Source of the DNA: Ascaphus truei
Lineage: Eukaryota > Chordata > Amphibia > Anura > Ascaphidae
Reading direction: 5' to 3'
Assembly (NCBI GenBank): GCA_036426205.1
Contig: CM071568.1
Coordinates: 215,803,245 to 215,867,244 of the forward strand
Length of the DNA stretch: 64,000 nt
Below are positions 53,957-61,566 of the stretch, piece by piece; position 1 is the stretch's first letter, and every line of letters starts with the position of its first letter. A model generated the notes under the pieces. It was not told where the DNA came from. It saw only the letters and a program-made list of their open reading frames with translations, and ran no database searches. The translations under genes were made by a program, and so were the position numbers.

Positions 53957-54420
53957 ATGCAGCCATTCAGGCATTCGAAAGACTGAAGACCGGCTTCATG
54001 TCAGCATGGTGCTCATGCATCCCCGATCCAGCATTGCCCTTAGCGCTTGAGGTGGACGCTTCTGATGTTGGGGCCGGAGAGGTATTGTCCCAAAGAAAGA
54101 CTTCTCAGGCCAGACTTCATCTGTGCACTTTTTTCCCCCAAAAAATTCCTCCGCTGAGCAGAATTACGATGTCGGCCAAGATGGCCGTAGAAGAATGGGG
54201 GCATTTGCTCTAAGGTATGGAAAATCCTGTCACGATACTGACAGATCACAAGAATTTACTATACATTGAAGGAGCGCATCACCTGGGCTCACGACAGGCC
54301 CGGTGGTCATTATTTTTCTCCCGATTCAATGTCATAATTTTATACCTACAGTACCTGGCTCAAAAAATGGAAAAGCAGATGCTCTGTCACGACACTTTTT
54401 GATAGAGGACAAGGTGGAGG
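53957..54420 (+). pseudogene. Chromovirus RNase H, degraded
   Basis: AIQAFERLKTGFMSA, then LALEVDASDVGAGEVLSQ (catalytic Asp in VDAS), ITMSAKMAVEEWG, a stop at 54211, [20 protein letters not shown] (Asp in TDHKNL), [18 protein letters not shown], and a decayed K-x-N-x-ADALSR end ([10 protein letters not shown] in the neighbouring frame). The conserved Glu of NYxxxEKE is not visible (SAKMAVEE region). Confidence 0.85.
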
Positions 54421-54559
54421 ATCAGCAAGAGACTATACTTCTCTCATCGTGTATACTCTCAGCTAACACCTTCGACTCACTACAATACATCACGCAAGCT
54501 CAATCTCACATTCCGGAGGGTCTCAAGGTACCAGAAGGACGCTTATTCACGGCACCAAC

Positions 54560-55330
54560 ATTTTGAAGGAAGGTACTGGAATGGGGTCATTCATCAAAAA
54601 GCTCCGGTCATCCAGGTAAGAGGATGATTTATCTTCTGGAACGGACCTTCTGGTGGACAGGGATGTGCAAAGACATAAAATATTTTTTCACCACATGTGC
54701 TACTTGTGCCCAAAATAAGACTCCCCATAACAGACCAGCAGGCTTGCTTCAACCTCTCCCAATCCCAGATCGCCCATGGACTCATCTCTCCATGGGCTTC
54801 ATCGTGGAGTTACCAGTATCTAAGGGGAAGAATACTATTTTGGTGGTGGTCGACCGGTTTTTCAAAACAGGCCCATTTCATTCCTCTTAATGGCCTACCT
54901 AACGCTCTTAAGATTTTTTTGCCTTCATGGAATACCCCAAGTCATTGTATCGGATCGAGGCTCCCAATTCATCTCCTAATTCTGCCTGGCTTTTTGCCAA
55001 CATCTAGGCATTTTTCTTCACTTTTCTTCCGCCTAGTATCCACAGACTAATGGTCAGACGGAGCGGACCAAACAATCCCTCGAGCAATTCATTTGGTGCT
55101 TTATCTCAGACACCCAGGCCAATTGGATGGACCTCCTTCCCTGGGCTGAGTTCTCCCACAACAACCTATGAAATGAGTCGATACAGGACTCACCTTTCTT
55201 TACCAATTATGGATTCCATCCTTCAGCTCTTCCTACTACAGGTTCCAGTTCTGGGGTACCAGCAGCAGAAAACAGGGTCCAGCAACTTCAGGAGTCCTGG
55301 GGAAGGATTCAGGACAACCTCAAAAAAGTA
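54560..55330 (+). pseudogene. Chromovirus integrase core, degraded, catalytic Asp lost
   Basis: Zinc-binding end: GHPGKRMIYLLERTFWWTGM...CATCAQNK. The core then reads WTHLSMGFIVELPVSKG, where integrases of this group have SMDFI, so the first catalytic Asp is Gly. ILVVVDRFFKTGPF follows. The second Asp is present in QVIVSDRGSQFIS but a stop follows (about 54978). Frames are broken from 54890 onward. Confidence 0.85.
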
Positions 55331-55800
55331 GTGTCCATGCAGGCAGATCGGCATTGTCGCAATATTCCCACTTATAATCCAGGCCAGAAGGTATGGCTTT
55401 CTACAAAGAATATCCATTTGAAGGCACCCACCGCTAAATTGGCACCTAGGTTCATTGGCCCATTTTCTATTATCGAAAAAATTAATCCAGTGGCCTATCG
55501 ACTACGGTTGCCAGGGTTAATGAGGATTCCTTCCATTTTTCACACATCCCTACTCAAACCCTTCATTCAGGGCTCCCAGTCACCTACTCCAGCACCACCC
55601 CCTCAGCCTCTTCTAGTGGAAGGACAGCAAGAGTTTGAAGTGCAGTCAGTCCTGGATTCTAGAATTTCCAGGGAAAACTCCAGTATCTAGTCCATAGGAG
55701 GTGCTTCGGCCCCGAAGAATGCTCATGGATCCCTCGAGATCAATTACATGACTCTAGGGTCACCCAGGCCTTTCATCTGAGGTTCCCTTCTATACCATCC
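55331..55800 (+). pseudogene. Integrase C-terminus and chromodomain
   Basis: QADRHCRN..YNPGQKVWLSTKNIHLK, KLAPRFIGPFSIIEKINPVAYRL, IPSIFHTSLLKPF is the GPY/F module. EFEVQSVLDSRISR, then after a one-base shift (about 55670) GKLQYLVHRRCFGPEECSWI and HDSRVTQAFHLRFP is a chromodomain, a histone-tail reader used by chromoviruses for target choice. The first aromatic-cage position (F in EFEV) and the Trp of CSWI are visible. Confidence 0.85.
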
Positions 55801-55823
55801 CTAGGACACCCGGAGGTCACCCC

Positions 55824-55837
55824 TGAAGGGGGAGTAC
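55824..55837 (+). promoter_or_regulatory. Polypurine tract of chromovirus
   Basis: CTGAAGGGGGAGTAC leads directly to the 3' LTR TG at 55838. Confidence 0.8.
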
Positions 55838-55888
55838 TGTCACAATCGGGCTCAGGCCCCAACTCACTTGTATAGTAGTAAGTGTATC

Positions 55889-56902
55889 ATGACTAGCCCA
55901 AATGTATTCCAGAATAGAACCAATAGAAATTTGAATTTGGATACTTATTTTAAGGATGCAAATTTGTCATTTAAAGATGACCAGGAAAAGATTAATGCCA
56001 CGTGTATAAAACTTGAACGTACACTGATACGAGACACAAAAAAGTGGCTAGATCTATTGTTCTTAAGAAAGTATGTGGAATATAAGATTATTCCTAGAGG
56101 ACTGAGGGTCCAGAAAAATCCTTCTATGGATTTGAGTGATGAGGAATTTATTATGAAATGGAATAGTGCACAAGATGACTGTTCTTTTAATCTGATTAAA
56201 TTGATTATGCTTCAGCAAGAAAAACATCTTACAACACTAGATAAAGAAATAGAGGACTTAAGACTTGAATTGGGGTCTTTGGAAAATATCAAAGACTTCA
56301 ATGAAAGAAATGCTAAAATGCAAAAAAACATAGATGTCTTTAAGAAAGAAGTAATAGAGATCAAACTGCAAAAATTTAGGAGGGATCAGGATGACTATGC
56401 TAAAGGCATAGAAAGAACTTGGAATAAAAACTCCAAAAAAGGCCAAAAAGCACAGTCGACCTTAGATCCCTGTAACAAAAGTGCAATGTCCACAGAAAAA
56501 ATGGACACTTCATTTAGAGGTAAATTTGCAGACAACTATCCCAAACATCATGCAGGATTTCTCCCCCAGGTGTTGGTTAAAAAGGCAGATAAAAAACCTG
56601 ACATTAAATTACCCAATGTAGGAGGAAAAGCCAAAGAAAAAACAAAGCACATAGATATTAGTGATATCATTGGCACCTCCAATAATGTACAGCTGGCATC
56701 CAGAGGTGAGATGACACCCACAGTAACTCTGAGGGAAACATCCTCTTTTTTGGGACAGAGGGGGTGTATGAGTTCATGGGAAACCAGGAACCCATTTCAC
56801 CCCCTGGCAGTCCCAAGCACCTCTGGAAGGCCCAAAAACAAAAGACGCATGTCAGAGGGCGACGAGGGGGCAGATTACGGAAAAACAAGAAAACTAAAAT
56901 AG
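55889..56902 (+). CDS. PLE-B ORF1: coiled-coil protein of unknown function
   Basis: 337 codons from ATG 55889 (first in-frame ATG) to TAG. It is homologous to PLE-A ORF1: YVEYKIIPRGLRVQKNPSMD here against YIKHKRIPRGLR there, followed by W-N-S-A..CSFNLIKLIM and a K/E/L-rich coiled-coil stretch (residues about 105-175). A basic middle and an acidic-basic tail (RRMSEGDEGADYG, then KTRKLK) follow. Overall identity looks low, so conservation of the block in two divergent elements indicates a constrained domain. Function unknown; RNA binding or oligomerisation is likely. Its last ~140 bp overlap ORF2 in the -1 frame. Confidence 0.8.
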   Translation: MTSPNVFQNRTNRNLNLDTYFKDANLSFKDDQEKINATCIKLERTLIRDTKKWLDLLFLRKYVEYKIIPRGLRVQKNPSMDLSDEEFIMKWNSAQDDCSFNLIKLIMLQQEKHLTTLDKEIEDLRLELGSLENIKDFNERNAKMQKNIDVFKKEVIEIKLQKFRRDQDDYAKGIERTWNKNSKKGQKAQSTLDPCNKSAMSTEKMDTSFRGKFADNYPKHHAGFLPQVLVKKADKKPDIKLPNVGGKAKEKTKHIDISDIIGTSNNVQLASRGEMTPTVTLRETSSFLGQRGCMSSWETRNPFHPLAVPSTSGRPKNKRRMSEGDEGADYGKTRKLK

Positions 56903-59229
56903 AACCAAAAAATATTTTTAATCTCAGCAGTAAAATTCTCACGGACCCTCAAAAGAGAGTAATAAGCAAGGGCCTTACCTTTGCCCCAACTATTGGCGCA
57001 AGTAAGTTTGGGGTATATTTAGATGCCCATAGATTTTTAAGATCCCTGACCCTCAAGAGGTTCTTTATTAATAAAGACGCTGAAACCAGGAACTGGGATA
57101 AAACAAAAAGCCCCAATGTTGAAGATGTTTCCAATGTGAACATCGACACAAGGGACTTTGTTCACTCAAAATTTAAACCAAAATCCCATTTCTTTCCAAA
57201 ATTTGCAAAAGGCAATCATTTGGAAGTTTTTTTCCAACTTGTTATAAAAGATCTAGAATCCCTTTCTGAAAATAACCATAGGAAACAACATTCAAATTTA
57301 TCAAAGCTTGAAAAACTGGCACTAGAGGAACTCTCAGCAGATAATACAATCGTAATAAAGCCAGCAGACAAGGGAGGAGGAATTGTAATAATGAGTCATG
57401 AATATTACATGTTGGAAGCCAATAATATACTAGGCGATATAAACACCTATCAAAAACTCATATCCAACCCCTCTTCTGTGTATAAAAGGGAATTGCAGAC
57501 CCTACTGGAGGATGGTAGAGAGCGGGGAATACTGGAGGAGCATGAACTCCAATTTCTAATCATGGAGGATCCGGTGTTCCCTGTTTTCTACTTTCTACCA
57601 AAGATTCATAAGAATCTCACACATCCCCCGGGGCGGCCTATAATTTCTGGCATTGGGTCCATAACGGCCAATTTATCTGAATTTGTGGATAGCTATCTAC
57701 AAGGAATGGTCAAAAAACAGCAATCCCATCTAAAGGACACAAATGATGTCATTTTGATGCTAAGGGACATTAAATGGCAAGAGAATTTCATTCTAGTAAC
57801 AACAGATGTCACGGCCCTGTACACATCCATTAAACATAGTGATGGTTGTAGAGCCGTGAGACATTTTTTGGAAAAGGAAGGGATTTATCCGAGTGAACAA
57901 ATTGAATTTCTGGTAGATTGCATTGGATTTATCCTAAGCAAAAACTTCTTTTGGTTCGATAACAACTTTTACTTGCAACTCTGTGGGACCGCCATGGGGA
58001 CCAAATTTGCGCCCAGCTACGCCAACCTGTTGATGGCCATGTGGGAAGATCAGTACATATGGTCTTGGACGGGGCTGGACGCAAATTTGGTCACATGGCG
58101 GAGATATATAGATGACATCATCTTTATATGGAAGGGTACTGTGACAGATTTGAATTTGTTTCTCCTGTATTTAGATGTAAACGAGTTTAATCTGAAGTTC
58201 ACATCTACGGTCAGTGCAACCACTATTAACTTCCTAGACCTTTGCATATATGTGGAAGATGGCACTATTAAAACAAAAAACTATTTTAAGGAGGTGGATG
58301 CAAATAACTACATCCTCCAGTCCAGCTGCCATCTCAATAAATGGATAGAAAACATACCGTACGGGCAGTATCGTAGACTTAAGCGCAACTGCACTGATAA
58401 CCATATATTTGAGGAACAATCCACAGTTTTATCCAGAAGGTTTAGTGAGAGAAATTACAATAAAAATGTGGTAGACCGAGCATTAGCTAGAGCGAAGGGT
58501 ACCCCTAGAGAATCCATGCTAACACCTGCCCCCAAAACATCTATTGATGATGGCACCATAAAAGTGCCCTTTGTCACGCAATATAATAAGGATGCCAGCA
58601 AAATTAATAAAATCCTTAACACCCATTGGCCGATACTCAAAAATGACCCAGTTTTGGGGAAACATCTGGCTGACAAAGTAAAAATGGTATATAAGAAAGC
58701 ACCAAATATTAAAAACTATTTGTCACCTAGTGCCTTAAGAAATATACCCACAAAAAAACACACGTGGTTAGATCCACCTTTAGGATTTTATGATTGCAGA
58801 ATGTGCACTGCCTGCCAACACAGTTCTAAAATGTCACACAGTTTCAAATCAAACACAACACAAAAATCTTATACTATTAAGCAGCATTTGAACTGTAGAA
58901 CAAGTTTTGTTATTTACCTCGCAGAATGTGAATGCGGTTTACAGTATATTGGCAAAACTACACGTCCGCTTAGAACGCGCATATTAGAGCATTTGGGTAA
59001 CATAAAACGCAAAATTACAACCCACAGCGTGTCAAACCATTTTTTATTAAAACATAACTCTAATCCTGCTAGCTTTACATTTAAAGCTATTGAACAAGTG
59101 TTGCCCCACTGGAGGGGGGGCAATAGAGACTTAAATTTAATTAAAAGGGAGTCCTTTTGGATGTTCGAGCTAAAAACGATTCATCCTCAAGGCTTAAATC
59201 TAGAGTTCGATATAAAACCATTTCTTTGA
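56764..59229 (+). CDS. PLE-B ORF2: Penelope-type reverse transcriptase with GIY-YIG endonuclease
   Basis: The frame is uninterrupted to TGA at 59229, ~821 codons from 56764 (a GTG; the first ATG is four codons on). Domains: basic N-terminus (RGRRGGRLRKNKK), NIFNLSS, KGLTFAPT; RT with ADKGGGIVIM (~residue 200), LPKIHKNLTHPPGRPIISG (~279), VTTDVTALYTSI (~347, catalytic Asp), CGTAMGTKFAPSYANL (~407), RRYIDDIIFIW (~448, catalytic DD); linker with CRMCTACQ (~679) and a later Cys/His pair; GIY-YIG with VIYLAECECGLQYIGKTTRP (~718-737), RTRILEHL, and GGNRDLNLIKRESFWMF. It reverse-transcribes the element RNA at a nick made by the GIY-YIG nuclease. Translation may start by frameshift from ORF1. Confidence 0.93.
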   Translation: MYEFMGNQEPISPPGSPKHLWKAQKQKTHVRGRRGGRLRKNKKTKIEPKNIFNLSSKILTDPQKRVISKGLTFAPTIGASKFGVYLDAHRFLRSLTLKRFFINKDAETRNWDKTKSPNVEDVSNVNIDTRDFVHSKFKPKSHFFPKFAKGNHLEVFFQLVIKDLESLSENNHRKQHSNLSKLEKLALEELSADNTIVIKPADKGGGIVIMSHEYYMLEANNILGDINTYQKLISNPSSVYKRELQTLLEDGRERGILEEHELQFLIMEDPVFPVFYFLPKIHKNLTHPPGRPIISGIGSITANLSEFVDSYLQGMVKKQQSHLKDTNDVILMLRDIKWQENFILVTTDVTALYTSIKHSDGCRAVRHFLEKEGIYPSEQIEFLVDCIGFILSKNFFWFDNNFYLQLCGTAMGTKFAPSYANLLMAMWEDQYIWSWTGLDANLVTWRRYIDDIIFIWKGTVTDLNLFLLYLDVNEFNLKFTSTVSATTINFLDLCIYVEDGTIKTKNYFKEVDANNYILQSSCHLNKWIENIPYGQYRRLKRNCTDNHIFEEQSTVLSRRFSERNYNKNVVDRALARAKGTPRESMLTPAPKTSIDDGTIKVPFVTQYNKDASKINKILNTHWPILKNDPVLGKHLADKVKMVYKKAPNIKNYLSPSALRNIPTKKHTWLDPPLGFYDCRMCTACQHSSKMSHSFKSNTTQKSYTIKQHLNCRTSFVIYLAECECGLQYIGKTTRPLRTRILEHLGNIKRKITTHSVSNHFLLKHNSNPASFTFKAIEQVLPHWRGGNRDLNLIKRESFWMFELKTIHPQGLNLEFDIKPFL
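56833..56839 (+). promoter_or_regulatory. Possible frameshift site C AAA AAC in ORF1/ORF2 overlap
   Basis: ORF1 codons CCC AAA AAC AAA. The heptamer C AAA AAC is in the right phase but departs from X XXY YYZ at its first base, so it is weaker than the PLE-A site. Reading -1 from here gives KQKTHVRGRRGGR and runs into ORF2. Reinitiation at the ORF2 ATG (about 56776) is the alternative. Confidence 0.3.
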
Positions 59230-60158
59230 CTCTAACATGTCTCTCTTCTTTCCCACTAGATGCTAAATTTTACTATCACTAGCAAATATTTGCATTTAGC
59301 TCAGTCCATTAAGAGGTTAATTGCCTATCTTAGCTGTAATGAGGCGATTCATATTTAAGTTTTATATTTTAATCTATGTATTTTTAGATGTTTGCTATTT
59401 AGTTTTTATTAAAACATATGTACTTAATTTTTATGTAATTTTATGTAATTGTTATGTCATTTTGGAAGACTCATATATGTGTGATGTGAGTCTTAATTGC
59501 TGTTAACTACAAGTCTGTTGCTGCTATGCTATTTGATTACCATACTTAATGTAAGCCAATGGGACTCTAGCACAGCCTATAAATAGTCTCTTAGAACATG
59601 TCAGATTACACTCCTGATGAAACCGCTATACGGAGAAACGCGTAGAGTGAACCCTGATGAGAGAAGACCACTAAAGGATCGAAGTTCCCCAGAGAGCCAA
59701 GCGCAGATGACGTCACTTCCGGTTTCCGGTTTGGGTGAGACGCATCATTGAAACGCACGCCGAGGCGAAGGGGGGACTAACACAGCTGCTTTGCACAGAG
59801 ATCCAATATGTGATCTAAACGCTTGTTATTCTTTTATACATTGTGAGTGTATTGTACATCCACTTACCATTTTAATAGATATTTCGTACAGTCTGCACTA
59901 TGTCTGTTTCCTCATTTTTTACCTAAGGTCCTCAGTATCCACCTAGATACACTGACCCACCTCTACCACGGGTAGACAGGCTGTCCCTGAAAGATACCTT
60001 TATGGGAACAACACTCACCATACACTTGTGAGTACTTAGCACACCGCACTTTAAAATTTTTTTTTTTTTTTTTTATTTATCTACATCACAATACTGCACC
60101 ATCAGGAAATGTGTTTCTGTTTTACATGACTTTGCGCTTCCCGATGATCTTCACTTCT
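59230..60158 (+). other. PLE-B 3' non-coding terminal region
   Basis: Non-coding. It holds a repeated TTTTATGTAATT (about 59429-59450), the hammerhead, and a 3' part with ATTTTAATAGATATTTCG and the 17-base T-run. Its layout (ribozyme followed by ~500 bp) parallels PLE-A and the segment at 12260-13640. Confidence 0.7.
59609..59649 (+). ncRNA. Hammerhead ribozyme motif in PLE-B
   Basis: Stem I CACTC (59609-59613) with GAGTG (59645-59649); core CTGATGA (59614-59620); stem II CCG/CGG with a CTATA loop and unpaired As at its base (59621-59634); GAAAC (59635-59639); palindromic ACGCGT stem III; A44 at the predicted cleavage site. Stem II is shorter and less regular than in PLE-A, so activity may be reduced. 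Confidence 0.65.
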
Positions 60159-60166
60159 CCCAACTC

Positions 60167-60912
60167 CGTGAGGCACCCCGGAACATCACGGGTGACGCGC
60201 GTCAGCTACAACCTATATGGAGGCTCCGCAGCACTTGGAAAGACAATACACCAAGGACCGGTCCCAGGCTTTGCCCCCGTGACGCGTCCCATGAAGACAT
60301 GGGTGATGCATGTCACATGCTACCTACACACAGGTGCCGCGCGGACACAGGCAACCAAGGGGTTAACACTCTCATCAGCTGCTCCACACCTGTAGTGCAT
60401 TCTGCCCTGGCCTATAAATGGACAGCATACGTCAAACTACTCATTACCCTGCAGCTGTGGGCTGTCCTGCAATCGTTACCTTGCACCTGTGTGCTTCCTT
60501 TCCATTGGCTTTCTGTCCTTTAAATGCCCTCCTACAAACTGTCTGAGCATAAACTTAGGTTTGTGTATCATGTGCTTGCCTCAAGCAACCTACTGCCTTG
60601 CCTTGTCTTGTTTTGCTTCCCGTTTTGACTACAGCTCGTACCTGGACCTCTGCTTTCGCTGACACCTTGACCTCGGCTCGCTTCTGGACTTCAACCCTCT
60701 CTCCTCTTTTACCACGCCTACGGATAACGACGATTCTACTCTCTCCAATCCCTGACCACAATTAGTATATACTACCATCCAGACCTCTCCTACCCTGACC
60801 CAGCCACATGACCATTACTCTGCACGCAGTTACGCGGTTGAAGGTTGGTGGCTACTAACTTCCCCACCTCAGCCGCGCGGTCCCGTCCAGTTTGTGGTGA
60901 GCACCCGTCACA
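60167..60912 (+). repeat. 3' LTR of chromovirus, distal part
   Basis: Continues the 28-bp LTR start at 55838-55865. CGTGAGGCACCCCGG aligns with CGTGAGGTACCCCGC of the 5' LTR, and it ends TTTGTGGTGAGCACCCGTCACA directly before the TSD CAATG. Confidence 0.92.
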
Positions 60913-60969
60913 CAATGTCAATAGGGGGAATTAAAGAAGAGTTACACAGCACACCTATTATAATGGGAC

Positions 60970-61566
60970 TGTAAGGAATCGGGGGCCACGTCCCTTGTGG
61001 CGTGACCCCTCCTTACCCACTACCAGTACTGCAGCGGCTGCTGCCCCTGCCCCCCGTCGCTACCCATGCCGCCGCCCAGTGCATACCTTGAACTCTGCCA
61101 CCGTCATCTTGGATTCTGGCACTGGTGTTACAGACTCTCAGCTGTGCTCTACTACTTCCTGGTCTCTCAGCCACTCACGAGCAGCTCCTCGACACGCCTC
61201 CGCCATGCCCCTCGTCCGGATTGGTCACCGTCACTTTAAATATCCTGCTTTGCCTTCACTTCCTTGCTCTGCATAGCTCCTTGCTACCTGTGTTGCCTGG
61301 AACCTGTGTCGTGCCCTCTTGTGTTTATTCCTTACAGCTACTGACCCGGCTCGTCTGAATACCCCCTCTGGCTCCTGAACTCGGCTTTCCTACAGACTAC
61401 TCTAACCTCTAAGACCCTCGGACTTGACCATTCTTTATCTACATCCAGGCCTGGCTACGCTACTACGCCACATCCCAGACACGCCCCCTCTGCTGTCGGT
61501 GCGTATACTCTACATCCCACCTCAGTACAGGGGACTGGTCTGGTCTGCGGGCTGCACAGCGTGACA
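60970..61566 (+). mobile_element. Solo LTR with perfect 5-bp TSD
   Basis: Starts TGTAAGGAATCGGGGG and ends GGCTGCACAGCGTGACA. Flanks GGGAC (60965-60969) and GGGAC (61567-61571) are exact. It contains CTCCTTACCCACTACC near its start and a CCCACCTCAGTAC block near its end, like the other TGTAAGGAAT LTRs. It sits 53 bp downstream of the chromovirus. Confidence 0.93.

Larger units (their letters stand above)
55866..60158 (+). mobile_element. Penelope-like retroelement PLE-B, near complete, inserted in 3' LTR
   Basis: Bounded by an 8-bp target duplication CCCAACTC (55858-55865 and 60159-60166). Removing element plus one duplication rejoins the LTR. It carries ORF1 (55889-56902), an intact RT plus GIY-YIG ORF2 (to 59229), then ~930 bp of non-coding terminal sequence with a hammerhead (59609-59649) and a T-run at 60057-60073. 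The 5' end lies only 23 bp before the ORF1 ATG, so the upstream terminal repeat seen in other Penelope-like elements is absent. ORF integrity suggests recent activity, later than the decay of the host chromovirus. Confidence 0.93.
50210..60917 (+). mobile_element. Chromovirus (Ty3/gypsy with chromodomain), complete but decayed, with nested insertions
   Basis: The TSD CAATG is exact at both ends (50210-50214 and 60913-60917). 5' LTR 50215-50992; internal gag-PR-RT-RH-INT-chromodomain 50993-55825; PPT at about 55824-55837; 3' LTR from 55838, split by a Penelope-like element, resuming 60167-60912. Joined across the insertion the 3' LTR is ~774 bp, against 778 bp for the 5' LTR. A SINE and a hairpin element interrupt RT at 53349-53956. 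Multiple stops and frameshifts show that the element is dead. The pol order and C-terminal chromodomain place it with vertebrate chromoviruses. Confidence 0.93.
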
